NCBI GenBank assembly: GCA_000320545.1
Contig: ADNK01002391.1
Span: forward strand, 1 to 56,135
Length of the DNA: 56,135 nucleotides
DNA from: Bigelowiella natans CCMP2755
Taxonomy: Eukaryota; Cercozoa; Chlorarachniophyceae
Reading direction: 5' to 3'
Position 1 is the first letter of the stretch. The number at the start of each line of letters is the position of its first letter. The position numbers were made by a program, and so were the translations under genes. Positions 12,106 to 24,499 of the stretch are shown here, one piece after another. The notes under the pieces were generated by a model. The model had not been told where the DNA came from and searched no databases. It worked only from the letters and a program-made list of their open reading frames with translations.

Positions 12106-12815
12106 GGTACTGCTACTACCACTAGGTGAAGCTTTCAAATCGTTTCGCAAGTTACGTTGCTCAGTCCGCGTCCCCCACACAAGGAACAAGTTCAGTGTCT
12201 CTACATACTATTATTATTATTATTATTATTATTATTCATTTTTTTTTGCATTAAATCAATGCTCTTGTTCACTCATCATGTTGATGACAAAGAGTGCAAT
12301 ATCATAGTTGGCTGCTATTATCACGATTATTCTCTATATTTATGAAACAATAAACATTGCTTCCTGAAGATTCAATGTTGATTCATTGATTCACCCATTT
12401 ATCGTTGTGTACTATAACTCCTTCTTATAGGCATATGGGATCTTGGTTTGAGAGGTGAAGGACAGATTATTGCAGTTGCTGATACAGGAATAGATTTTGA
12501 CAATTGCTGGTTTAGAGACCCAGATCGTGAAGTAATCAATTCATTACTAGAACAACAACAACATCAACAACAACAACACCACATTCTATAACGATATAGA
12601 GTAGAGACAACAGGTGATGATGATGATAATGATAATGATGATGATGATGAGAATACTGATGATGATGGCAAGGAGGACCAGGAAAGAATCGATTAATACA
12701 CACACATACACACACACACACACACACATCACAACTGATTCTCCACTCGCCTCCTTTCATTTATGTACTGACTATCGAATTTGTTGCTGCAATTGCGTAT
12801 GTATACGCTGTTCTC

Positions 12816-12846
<31 letters not shown>

Positions 12847-13539
12847 TTCTTCTTCTTCATCTATGCTGTTCATCATCATCATCATCATCATCATTGAAAC
12901 TGATATGCTATCAGGTCCCATTCGATAGGGTAGATCACAACCATAGGAAAATAGTCTACTATGGCAAAGTTGGTGATGGTGGAGATTACCGTGGGGTATT
13001 GCTAATCATCACACCTCCTGTCAATTTATACTATGGCATATACCTTATCACCACACAATTTATACTATGGCATATACGTCTGTACAAAATCGCGAAACGA
13101 TGCAAATCAGTAGTGTACTACTACTACTGCTACTACTGCTACTTTACTCCGAAGATTTGGTTGAACAACGTTACTGCTACCTGCTGCTAAGATACGGTGA
13201 TGCTAAGATTATATATATACAATAGGGACATGGGAGCCATGTTACTGCCTCTCTTCTTGGCAAAGCTTTGTATCCTCAAGACATACACAAACAAACATTT
13301 GCAGGTATTAAATATAATGATGATGATGAAAATAGATCAAGTTCAAATACTTGACCTCATCATCATCATCATCATCATCATTAGTTTCGTCGCACCCATC
13401 TGCTGCTATATATCAGAAAAGTACAATGGAATGGCTCCTGAGGCAAAGATATCTTTCTTTGACTTCTCAAAAGCAAGGTAGGTTGGCAAAACGAGTAGCA
13501 GTAAGTACCTGCTGCTGCACAATAAGAAGCAACCACAAC

Positions 13540-13572
<33 letters not shown>

Positions 13573-16230
13573 AAGTACCTGCTGCACAATAAGAAGTAAT
13601 CACAACAAGCACGAAATAATCAACGATGATTCGTTGTCTTACCCTCCTCCTCCTCCTCCTCCTCCTCCTCCTCCTCCTATGTTGTTGTTATTGCTGTTGT
13701 TATAACACTCCAAACACCACAGGAACTTTCAAGTGCCGGATGATATGTAGTATTGCATGCTTCATGCTACCATTGACCATCACCATCACCACCACCATTA
13801 CCAATAATATCACCACCCCATCACTACTACTACTACTACTATCACCTATGTTCTTAAGTTATTATTATTATTATTATAAGGTACAAAGACTACTACAAGC
13901 CAGCGTATGAAAATACCGGGGCAAGACTAATGAGTATGTGTAACAACTCATCCTAGTAGCAGCTTGTGAGCTTTCTTCTTCCTCCTCCTCCTCCTCCAAC
14001 TTTCTTATTACTCTTTCCATTAGGTAATTCATGGGGGACGGATCCTGGAGGGTAGTAGTACTACTATTCAACGAAGTAAAATACGTTACGACGACGAAGA
14101 AGATGATGATGATGATGATGATGATGATGGTTGATAGTGATGATTATTACAACCACCACTCGTAATAATCTAGATACGATGATATGTCATTGGAGCTGGA
14201 TACGTTCCTTCATGATTACCCGGATTTCCTTGCTGTGATGGCTGCTGGTTGTAGATTATATAACATCAAGCAAGGAGGAATAAATAGGAGGAAGAGAGAT
14301 ATGATCATCGATGAAGAAGAAGAAGAAGAAGAAGAAGAAGAAGAAGACGATGATAATAATGATGCTACAGAGATAGACAATATTACAACGTGACATAAAA
14401 TATTAAAAAAGAGTACTGTACGCCTTACTTAAGATAGCTAAATATGGCGAGACTGGTGACAACAACATCACCAACAACAACAACATCAGCATTCTATCCT
14501 TTTGGTCCTATCGTCATCGTCATCACCACCATCAAGGTAACTATGGAGCAAGGGGTTATTATACTCTATCTTCTCCTGGAAATGCCAAGAATTGCCTCAC
14601 TGTTGGCGCATCAAGATCATCTGTTGAGTCGTTCCAACTTCATGATCAAGCAAGAATAGCAATGAGTAATTAGTAGCAGTAGTAGTAGTAGTAGTAGCTT
14701 GCTGATGATAATGATGATACTGTTAATGATGATACTGTTAATGATGATGAAACATTATATATACCTTCCCACTACGTTAATCCTATCGCTTCAGACGGAT
14801 CACTTTTGTCCTTCCCCCCCCCCTCATCCCTTTCTCCTTCTACCTCCCTTCTAAGCTATTGGTAGTGTATTTAATGGGAAGATACGTTCTGAACAGCTGC
14901 TTGTATCTTCGCTGAAAGGGTAGTAGTAATATTTGCAAGCAAGCAAGCAAGCATCATCAGTTTATTGTACAAGCATGATATCTTACCAAGATATTGATAT
15001 TTTATCATGATGCATGCAGGTGTGCAAGAAAAATTCAGAAAGCACGTTATCGTAAACGTATAAAAGCTGTTGTAATGATGGAAGAATCATCATCATATGA
15101 TCCTAGTAGTGGTAGCAGTAGTTGCAATCAAGCAGAGAAAGCTGCATTAGCGATTATCAACAGGATGAAAAGCAACATCAGCATCTGTGACGAAGGACAC
15201 CGTTGTGCATTGTTAATGCCTTGTTATGAAGGTGAGCAGCTTAGATGTAGCAGTAGGATGTGATGATCATATGTTGAGTTTGATGGTGTTATAATATTCA
15301 GACTGCCCAGTCAATAAACAATTTGAAATCGCTCGAAATTTCTCCAAATGGACTGATGTTATCATCTTCGAGGAGTGTGGGACGTGTACAGCACAAGTTT
15401 CTATGGTAACAAATCCATAGTATTTGATGAATAATACTAAGCTGATGTGTTTTTAAGTAGTAGTAGTGGTGGTAGTAGTGTTATCATAATGATATTTGTA
15501 CGTCTTTAATGATAACAAAGACAAATACAAATACTCAGGCTTTTGAAGTAGCTGTTCTCTCAAAAGATGTGTAAGTCATCTAAACAACACAATTTAAAAT
15601 TATATACGTATATCAATAGTAGGAAGCTCACAGCGCTACAATAATCCACAAATTACAACATTGCTAATAGTAGAAGATAATCATAAGGCTTTGAGAGTAG
15701 TGGCAACGATAATAAATGGAAAAAACAAATCCAATCCAAAAAAACAAATCCAATCCAAAAAAACAAATCCAATCCAATCCAAAAAAACAAATCCAATCCA
15801 AAAAAAACAAATCCAATCCAAAAAAACAAATCCAATCCAATCCAAAAAAACAAATCCAATCCAATCCAAAAAAACAAATCCAATCCAAAAAAACAAATCC
15901 AATCCAATCCAAAAAAACAAATCCAATTCAATCCAAAAAAGTAGTAGTAATAGTAGTAGTACTAATAATCCCAATAGTAGTGGCTCATGAAGTAGACTAA
16001 CTTGTTTTACGTGATGTTGTTAGATTCACAAGAGCTGTAAGCTTGGTGAGAAGTGGAGGCATTTCTGCATATATTACTATACCTGTTCTCGCTACAGACC
16101 CAAGGAAATTCGAAGGTAGTATGATGACGATGATGATGAAGATGATGATGATGATGATGATGATTACGATGATGATGATCACGGTGTAGCAATTAACAAC
16201 GTAGTAGTATACAAATATTATTATGAAATT

Positions 16231-16281
<51 letters not shown>

Positions 16282-16639
16282 ATATATTGACTAGTACTAA
16301 TTGTATTGTGTATGCTGCTGCTGTGCTTATGATCTGCAGGTTCCATTCCCTTGTTTTCCTCAAAAGGACCTACTTCTGACGGAAGAATAAAACCAGATAT
16401 TCTTGCTCCTGGAGATTGGATAAGAAGTTGTCATCATCATCGTCATCACATCGCCATCATCATCATTGCTATTACTCATTGCTATTACTCATTTTACTCA
16501 TTGCTGCCTCCCATTATTCATCGTCACATTGCATCGATGATTGATGTCAATATGCATTGTTATACAGGTGCTAGATCAGATGGAAAACAGACATCAAATA
16601 ATTGTGGTATAAGACAGAACAAAAAGAGGAGAGAGAGAA

Positions 16640-16690
<51 letters not shown>

Positions 16691-17083
16691 GAGAGAAAGA
16701 GAGAGAGAGAGGGGGGGGAGAAAGAAGGCGAATAATAATTTTAATTATGATAATAATAACACTATGCTTGTTGAAATACACGGCCTAACTTGTAGGAGAG
16801 CTTCAATACATGCATGGTACATCGATGGCTACACCTGTAGCAGCTGGAAATATTGCCCTTGTCCGGCAATATCTTGTAGATGGTTATTATCCTTCAGGAG
16901 AAGCAAATGCACGTAATAATAAGATTATATATAAATTAGACTAAGCAAGATAAGATAAGAAGAATGTGTGCTGTATATGCATCATCCATGCAGGAGAATA
17001 ATAGTAGTAGTAGTAGGAGAAGGAGGAGAAGGAGGAGGAGGAGGGAAGGGCAGCAGCATTGCCACTTCTAAGAATTATACCAT

Positions 17084-17119
<36 letters not shown>

Positions 17120-18578
17120 CTTTTAGGGAATAGAATGGCAAATCCAAGCGCTGCAGTCATCAAAGCCACTGTCATTAATGGTAGTACTGCTATTAGTATA
17201 CCTTTTCTTCTTCTTCCTACTCTATGCAGTTTCTAATTCTCCCCCCCACCCCCAGTCTTTCCCACGTCGTTCCCCCCCTCTCTTCTTCCCCCGATATTAT
17301 TGTATATTGTTATTATTAAAATGATTTTTCTTTAATTTGTTACCAGGGGCTGTACCCATGGACCCTGATCTCACATACAGGGTAGTATGCTAACATATGC
17401 TGCCTATTAGTCGACTGCATGATGTTTCTTCCTGAAAATGAGATGTATGAGGAGGAGGAGAAGGAAGAGTCTGTTTATTCAAAAGTAGCAGTAGACGAGT
17501 AGTAGTAATATCGATCAGAATTCATCACGTACAAGAAAATGCACGTTGATAAGCTCATAGAAATAATAAAACCATGTGCTTATCGTTATTTAATGTAGTA
17601 GCTGCTTCTACATCTACTGAAACTATACCGACGACGACGACGATGATGATGATGATGATGATGATAGTGATGATAGTGTTGTTGTTGTTGTTGTTGATAA
17701 TAGAACAAACATTAGAATGATGTTGAGGACAATACATGTAGCATTTTGTTGTAAATAATAATAATAATAATATTAATTAGTAATAACAATACGATGTTGT
17801 TATTGTTGTTGATTCTGCATTATCATCACCACCACCCATCGCCACCACTCCTCCTCCTCCTCCTCCTCCTCCTCCTCCTCCTCCTACTACTACTACTACT
17901 ACTACTACTAGGTTTCTGACAAGACAACATATGTAAACACAGTACCTTCTTATCTACAAGGGTACGGTCATCACTGTTAGTTAATGTAGTAGTAACAACA
18001 AAGTATAGCTAAATTAGTATGCGTTCTTAAACTACAACAACAACTACTACTACTATTAATACAAGGATATCAGTATTAATACAATTATTAATACCTTCCT
18101 CTATATTCTCCATTGTAGTAATTAATAATTTTCTGAGATAACATCATCATCTAATAAGCCTCTTTTGAGTCTAAAGGTGGAAGTTGTTGACTACTAATTG
18201 TTGTTTTCTCTTTCTCTGCCATTCGTATATAGATTTGGTCGCATAAAGCTTGCAGCAACACTACCTTTGAAAGGAGATTCTTCTGTTCCTCCTCCTCCTC
18301 CTCCTCCTCCTCCTCCTCCTCCTATCTTCATTGATGACCATTTGAGTGGGATCGAGACGTTTGATAGAATCAAGTATTGCTTTGAAGTAGGAGCAGCAGT
18401 AGCATCATCATCTTCATCATCATCAAGCACTACTAGCCCCCTCCCTCTTTTAGTCAAGATAACACTGGTCTGGACAGATCCCCCGGCATCAGCAGCCTCT
18501 AATAGGCAACTAATCAATAACCTCAATCTCTTGGCTCATGATATCAATAATGGAAAAGCGTATATAGGAAATCAGAAA

Positions 18579-18614
<36 letters not shown>

Positions 18615-18976
18615 ATGTAGTAGAAGTAGTAGTAATAGTTATTTATGTGAGTAGTTGGTTAGTTCATATCAAATTATATCATATTTTCATCATCCGTCAA
18701 TACTATCATCACCCTGCTGCTTGCTAGTATTACACTATTAATGAATGATCTTGGAAAGAATCCATGTTTGTATCTTTATGTAGTAGTAAAGGGTGGTGTA
18801 TTGTATATTTGATAACTACAACAACAAAAGGGATTAAAGAAAGTATTTCATATTTGATAACTATAACAACAAAAGGTATTTGGACACAAGGCATCATCAA
18901 CATCTTCCAAATTCTCACCACCCAACTATTCAATATGATGAACTTAACAATGTGGAACATGTCAGGTACTACTACA

Positions 18977-19010
<34 letters not shown>

Positions 19011-20991
19011 GGAGCAGTAGTCACAGCAGCGCAGAAGAAAGAAAGAGAATCAAAATCAGCAATGGATGATAATAAATGTTATCTTCATTATTATTTTTCC
19101 TCTTCCTTCCTTCTCTCCTCCTTACATACTTGCCATTGTCTGTGCGGCTACTACTACTACTACCACTACTACTTCTTTGTGCCTGAACAACAGGTTTCTT
19201 GCATCAAACATAAGTCGTCTTTTGGTAGAAGTGGAAGGCTTCAATATCGTAGTGCCAAAGCAGCCTTATGCCTTAGTTGCGACTGTTATGGTACCCTCTT
19301 CCTCAAGGGAGAGAGATTTAGATGAGGAGATTGATTTCTACTTTCCCAACGATATTGGTTTGAAACAAGTACAAATTAAAGGTAAAAATAATAGCTTACA
19401 ATAGCTCATACTCATTAAAGTAGTAGCAGTAGTAGCAGTAGAAGCAGTAGTAGCATGTAGTATGTAGTAGTATGTAACATCGCTGTTAAATAATCATTCT
19501 CGATTGCCGGTTTTTGTTATATTCTTCTCTAACGACGATGATGGTGGTGTTGGTGGTGGTGGTGGTGGTGACGCTACCTAACCCTACTGCCTTACTCTTT
19601 ATATTCAGAATCTGAAGATTGTACACCACCACCCAAAAGGGGGAAAGGGGGGGATGAACAACCTGATGATCCAGTAGCTACTATTTGCCCCAACCAGTGT
19701 TCAAATCGTGGTGTTTGCTTGAGAAATCATAAGTGCAAGTGCTATGATGGGTCATAAGATGATGATCATTTATCAACATATACTGTTGTTGTTGTTGTTG
19801 TTGTTGTTGTTACTACATAGCTTGTAGCTGGTGTATAATACTAGGTCCCCATTGCCAATCTTCCCCCACTGATGATTGTTCTCTCCTCTACTTATTTTCA
19901 ATACTATAACTACTACTATTACTATTACTACTACTACCTACAGATTCGTTGGTTTTGATTGTTCTCAAAATGCAACTAAAATATCGTATTGGAATGACGA
20001 TTTCTCTTTCTCTCGTCGCCTTGACTACATTTCCCCTGAATCATGGAGGTTGTGATTGATGTTACGATAGTACTTCACACCACAATGATGATGATGATGA
20101 TGATAATGGTAGATGGATCTTAGGAGGTAGCAGCAGCTGTAATATTGATCTACAATTGATATGTTGTCATTGTAGGTATATTTCATTTGTGTATTCTGAA
20201 AATGAAGGAGTTTCCAACAGCAATCCAGTGAAGAAAAAGATACCTCTTGATCAATTAGCGGTACAACTACTAGTACTCACGCTACCCCTTGTTACTCATT
20301 TTCCTTTCCCTCTACTATTTGAATAAGTATTCATTTCTTAATTTTATTACATCAAGGTTTTGATTGAATTTGACGATATCTCTCAAGGCAGTGATCCAGA
20401 CCTGTATGTACCACAAGCAACAACAACAACAACAACAACAACAAAAATTACAGCAAATATTTTTAGATGTTATTTCTCGGGGATCATCAATAACACCTCC
20501 TATTGTCATCTATTCTACAACGTTTTATCATTATTACAACTACTAGAACTACCACCTAAATACTTACATTAGTCATCATCATCATCATCATTATCATCAT
20601 CATCATAATTATAGGTACATAAGATATGGGCAGTTGCCAAGTCTCACAAAATATGATTACAAAGGTAGTAGTACCGCCGACCTCACTCACTTGGAGAATT
20701 TTCATCATAGTTGCCTATTATCATTATTATTATATTTATCACCAAATGGTACTCTTACTTCTGCTACTGTTTTAGATGCGACATGTGATTCTTGCCAGAA
20801 GAAAACACAACCAAAAGTGCTACAAAACCTAAAGCAAGGAACATATTGGGTGATGATGACTGATTGCTAGTATTCATTCACACAGCGAAGTAGTAGTACT
20901 ACTACTAGTAGTAGTATCAGCACAACTATTGGAGAGGCAGCAGTTCTTCATTATGTGTGTGTTTGTGTGTGTGTGTGTGTTTGTTTTTGTG

Positions 20992-21030
<39 letters not shown>

Positions 21031-22634
21031 AGCAAATGATATTATTCTCTGAAAGTACTCATCATCATTACCATCACCACCATCATCAGTAATAATAACT
21101 GGATTGTTATGATAATGATTAGATTGGTGTAACAGCATCGTGCTGTATTCCTTCTAGTCTTACTGTTCGTGTAACTGTTGGAAATACAACTTCATTCCCA
21201 GCACCACCACCTGGGTTCAACGAATATAAATATCATTGCAAATTTATATATAATCACTGAGTATTCATATAATATAATAGAATCATTTAAAATCTACATA
21301 GAATTACTGAGTATTCATATGTATATAAGTTAAATTCATCATTATTATTATTATTATTATTATTATGGTTTATGCTGTCTGATAAACGCAATAATTCTAG
21401 GGATGATGCAAACAGCAAAGGAGATAAAGATAATTCATCTTCTCACTTCATTCTAACTCATGAAGAATTGTCATTTATGATATCATCGGTAGCACCAGTA
21501 GTAGTAGATGTTGTAATCATCCTTTCGAAGTCATCGTCGTCATCGTTTATGAGCATTCAACTGCAGAAGCACATGTATATATAAAACCTCTTATAACATA
21601 TATTCTTCGTCTTATTCTTCTTCTTGTTCTTCTTATTGTTCTTCTACATTTTATCATTCATTTCATGGATGCTTCTACCTTGTGAGTAATTGGTCTTTAC
21701 TAATAGTTTTCTCCTCATAATGTATTTGTAGGTGATAGTTGTGTTTATCACCATTGTGGGGATTGTGCTTTGTATCGTGTGTTCTCGCACACTCCGATGG
21801 CAGTTTTCAAGCACTTTCCGCAAATTGAGGAGGTAGTAATAATTGTAGTAGTAAGCACTTTCCGCAAATTGAGGAGGTAGTAATAATTGTAGTAGTGGTA
21901 GTAGTAGTAGTAGTAGTAGTAGTAGTAAGTGGAGGAGCAAGAGTAGGTAAGTTGCGTGTGCTTGTTGTTGCATACTTGGTATTGTTTGCATGTCTTCTTC
22001 TTCTTCTTCTTCTTCTTCTTCTTCTTCTTTCTAAGAATTAATAGTTGTGTACAGCTTCCAAATATTCATCATTATGTGGTTGTATCCTTGAATAAGATGA
22101 GAGTCTTTATCTGGTAGCTATAGCTACTACTACAAACGTGTTTGATAATTAATCCACGTGCATTATTTCCGTTTCATACCCTCACAATAATTTTAGCTCG
22201 GAAGATGTATCGTCGGGTGATGATGATCAGCTTGCAGCTATTGAGTTGCCACCCCCTCCACCAGGTATTATTATGGGCTCCTTTCTCAACACCATTCTTG
22301 CATTATTATCATTAATTGTAGTTGTTGTTGTAGTAGTGGTAGTAGTAGTAGTAGTCGTCTCATTTGCTAAAGCACAGCATCTGAAAAGAAGACCCATCAT
22401 TACTATAAACACAACATAGTAGTATATACATCATACAACTTATTCACTACTACATTGATAATATTTTTCTTATTGATATACTGTGACCTAATGCTACTCT
22501 CAGGATCACTGCATAGCACACAGGAGCAGAATATTCAGATTTTAACAAGAAGCCAATTGGGGGGGGAGGAGGAGGAGGAAGAAGAAGAAATAGTTGACAT
22601 AGTAGATGAGAACGAAAGGTTGACAGCAACATAA
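10675..22634 (+). CDS. Subtilisin-like (S8) serine protease with EGF- and PPC-like modules, membrane-anchored
   Basis: A 12-kb gene with twenty or more exons. Exon 1 (10675-11074) begins with a signal peptide (IQQLLWWLSLALPLASS). A propeptide-like region (11173-11915) includes AYIPDNSFLIVG. Catalytic blocks follow in order: Asp in GQIIAVADTGIDFDNC (exon from 12431), His in GHGSHVTASLLG (about 13230), the substrate-binding region with NSWGTD (about 14024) and VMAAG, FSSKGPTSDGRIKPDILAPG (about 16360), and Ser in HGTSMATPVAAGN (about 16815). About 150-200 residues sit between the Asn-region and Ser blocks, as in proteases with a PA-type insert. Downstream come VPSYLQGFGRIKL, a jelly-roll with KITLVWTDPPAS (about 18460), an EGF-like module (CSNRGVC...CKCYDGFVGFDCS, 19697-19970), a PPC-like domain (DPDLYIRYGQLPSLTKYDYK, joined across the intron ending at about 20614), a transmembrane segment (IVVFITIVGIVLCIV, about 21735) and an acidic tail ending in TAA. 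It is predicted to act at the cell surface. All checked splice phases agree. Confidence 0.93.
11924..12017. repeat. Compound (GT)n(GA)n microsatellite
   Basis: (GT)n at about 11924-11954 passes directly into (GA)n to about 12017. It begins eight bases inside the intron whose donor is at 11916 in the S8 protease gene. A (CTA)n run at about 12068-12104 follows, before the acceptor at 12125. Confidence 0.9.
15720..15941. repeat. A-rich intronic minisatellite, 19/24-bp units
   Basis: About ten copies of an A7-CAAATCCAATCCA-type unit lie in an S8 protease intron. The two unit lengths differ by whether TCCAA occurs once or twice (about 19 and 24 bp). It is the largest minisatellite in the window. 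It makes long open frames on both strands that should not be taken as genes. Confidence 0.95.
16228..16288. repeat. (TA)n microsatellite
   Basis: About 60 bp of nearly pure TA lies in the intron just before the S8 exon encoding FSSKGPTSDGRIK. It probably forms easily melted or cruciform DNA. Confidence 0.9.
16624..16712. repeat. (GA)n microsatellite
   Basis: A purine tract of GAGA with scattered AAA interruptions and a G8 run at its end, in the intron before the exon carrying the catalytic serine. Confidence 0.9.
18805..18876. repeat. Interspersed 27-bp direct repeat
   Basis: Two copies of ATATTTGATAACTA followed by AACAACAAAAGG, at 18805-18831 and 18850-18876, differ by one base. They lie in an S8 protease intron. 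Confidence 0.8.
21809..21896. repeat. 44-bp tandem duplication spanning a 5' splice site
   Basis: The sequence from AAGCACTTTCCGCAAATT through GAGGAG and the following GTAGTAATAATTG is present twice, at 21809-21852 and 21853-21896. The first copy contains the end of the exon after the transmembrane segment plus its donor. The second copy repeats both exon end and donor inside the intron. Confidence 0.92.
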
Positions 22635-23359
22635 TTACCACCGTACTGTTACTAAAAATGACATTTAATGATTGCTCACTAGACGATAATGAGAGATAGA
22701 ACAACTGGCCAATGAATATTTAAAATTTGGCTGAAAATTCTAGAAGTTGTTTAATCAGTAACTATGAATTAATGCGTCTATATGAAACATCACATGCGTG
22801 TTTCCCTGCCCGCCATGATGACTACTAATGCGATTCCATTTGCACATGTGTGCATGCATACTAGTCATGTCATGCCACTACATGCTATTGTCTCCTTCTC
22901 CACATTGTGCTCTGCATGCGCCTCATGGCACGGTCTGGACATGACAATTCTCAGGCTGCGCGTGTGCATGCGCCCACAACAATGTGTAAATGGTCGCACG
23001 TGTTTCCCATCACTGCATGCAGCGTGCTAGCTAGCTAGCGTCGTGCATGTTTTGCACGCGAAACGTCACTAGGTCACAATTCTGCACGTATAGGAAGGCC
23101 GCATGTCACTCGCTATGCTAGCTCGTGGAATGTGCAACAGTATGCATTTAGCTAGGCATCGCTCACGGCTGAAATTTGATGTGAGGCTGGATCTTTTGCC
23201 GAGTGCGAATTCGATTTTGTGTTCATGACATGTGGCTAATTGCTGCGTTCAAGATGATGTCGGATGCCATGCTACTAGCATGGGAAGTTTGGCCAGCTGG
23301 CTGCACAAGATTTAGCTCCTAAATCCCATTAGTCTACTTGTTCTCTGTCGTGAAAAGCA
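22635..23359. other. Convergent intergenic spacer, repeat-poor, GCATGC-rich
   Basis: This 725 bp lies between the S8 protease stop and the stop of the multipass membrane protein. From about 22780 it is dense in TGCATGC, CATGCGC and CTAGCTAGC words, for example GTGCATGCATAC, CTGCATGCGCC and CACTGCATGCAGCG. There is no microsatellite. The open frame at 22782-23030 has no recognisable feature. Confidence 0.65.
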
Positions 23360-24223
23360 CTACCTTCTCTTCACTTTGTCAGATGCGCGCGCATACCACA
23401 CCGGTCGGAGCAGCATAGCTACAAGGAAAAGACCTACTCCCAGGGCTGCGAAACTTGACCTCTGTCGTAAACCCATGCAATGGCCTTCCAACTTTAAGAT
23501 GCGGCCTGTCCAGTTCCTTTCCATTAAACCCTTCACAAATGGAACGTCAGCTATCATCACCAACCCTGCTACCCGCCCTGTTATAGGACCGTGGTGACTG
23601 GGAGGATGGACCAGGCATGAAGTTCCGATGCAAAGCAATGTTAGAAGAGAGCAGGAGATGAAGATCATTACGCCAGCGTCGTGAAAAGCTTGCTGCCTTA
23701 CATCAGCGTGACTTTGCGGGTTATCAATCTCTTCATACATCGCCACCAGGTACAGACCCACAGCAGCGCTGCCGAGAAGCATGCAAGAGACGTGTGAGCT
23801 AATTCGTCCACGCAGGGGACCCGTGAAGGAGAGCACAAGCCCCAGAAACACCAAAGATGACGCGAACATCAGAATGGCAGCTGTTATCCAAGCTTTTCTT
23901 GGCGCCCTAGCGGCAAAAGTAGAGATTCCTGCTTCCACCCAATCAATACTGTGCTCACCATTATGCCCAATTAGCATCCAAGATATCCCCATGTACATGC
24001 ACAGTGTTGACGAGATCCAGAACATCGCATGATAAGGGGGGGTGGTTGGCTTTAACAGTCGGCAAATCTTTTCACAGCAGATATCGCGTTGAAGCCTCCA
24101 ATTTATTACACCCATTCCCATTATTGGCGAGGTAACCTCTGGAACTGTTTGACACTCAGGTCGCAACAAGTCGGCTCGGTGAATCCTAGAATCGTCGCCT
24201 GATTGATGTTGTCGTAGATGCAA
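23360..24223 (-). CDS. Intronless multipass membrane protein, unidentified (287 aa)
   Basis: A single uninterrupted frame. Hydrophobic segments at about residues 66-86, 112-134, 144-163, 183-205 and 257-274 suggest five, perhaps six, membrane spans. A weaker segment lies at 216-230. Notable pieces are IDWVEAGISTFAAR between spans one and two and QAFHDAGVMIFISC at the start of span four. The His-Asp-x-Gly next to a span faintly recalls DUF998/Frag1-like proteins, but I do not claim that family. Unlike nearly every other gene here it has no intron or microsatellite, and its base composition is richer in G+C. It is divergent from the equally intronless kinase with 276 bp between starts. An upstream start at Met1 is assumed; Met67 just before the first span is an alternative. 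Confidence 0.72.
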   Translation of the reverse strand: MHLRQHQSGDDSRIHRADLLRPECQTVPEVTSPIMGMGVINWRLQRDICCEKICRLLKPTTPPYHAMFWISSTLCMYMGISWMLIGHNGEHSIDWVEAGISTFAARAPRKAWITAAILMFASSLVFLGLVLSFTGPLRGRISSHVSCMLLGSAAVGLYLVAMYEEIDNPQSHADVRQQAFHDAGVMIFISCSLLTLLCIGTSCLVHPPSHHGPITGRVAGLVMIADVPFVKGLMERNWTGRILKLEGHCMGLRQRSSFAALGVGLFLVAMLLRPVWYARASDKVKRR

Positions 24224-24499
24224 ACAGGACTGTGTTAGTTGGAATTATTTAGGACAATTATCGATGCTTCTGATCGGATTGCGTCGGCTGCTTACGTCTA
24301 CTGTTGACTGTTGTCGCACTTCACAAAACGGAGACCATACTCAAAAATTTCCCAAAAAAGTTTGAAATTTTGAAACCCCTTGTCTCGGGCCGGGGGGGGG
24401 GCAGATCCACGCCGTCGAGTTCCGAGCTCGAGTTGCAAAAGTGAGACTGGGTTTTCGCAGAGCCAATCTGTTTTGTGATCCGTCGAAATATATCCTGGG
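24224..24499. promoter_or_regulatory. Divergent promoter spacer with a G10 tract
   Basis: The 276 bp between the starts of the two intronless genes contains a run of about ten G at 24392-24401 followed by GCAGATCC, and an A-rich segment at 24340-24375. Both promoters should lie here. No TATA element was recognised. Confidence 0.5.

Noticed and set aside
15653-16000. Six overlapping frames of 80-109 codons on both strands, with a repeating protein motif
   Set aside because: All come from one intronic minisatellite whose unit contains no stop in most frames.
22782-23030. Small Cys/His/Met-rich protein in the spacer after the protease
   Set aside because: It is explained by the GCATGC-dense DNA. 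No signal peptide or domain was seen.
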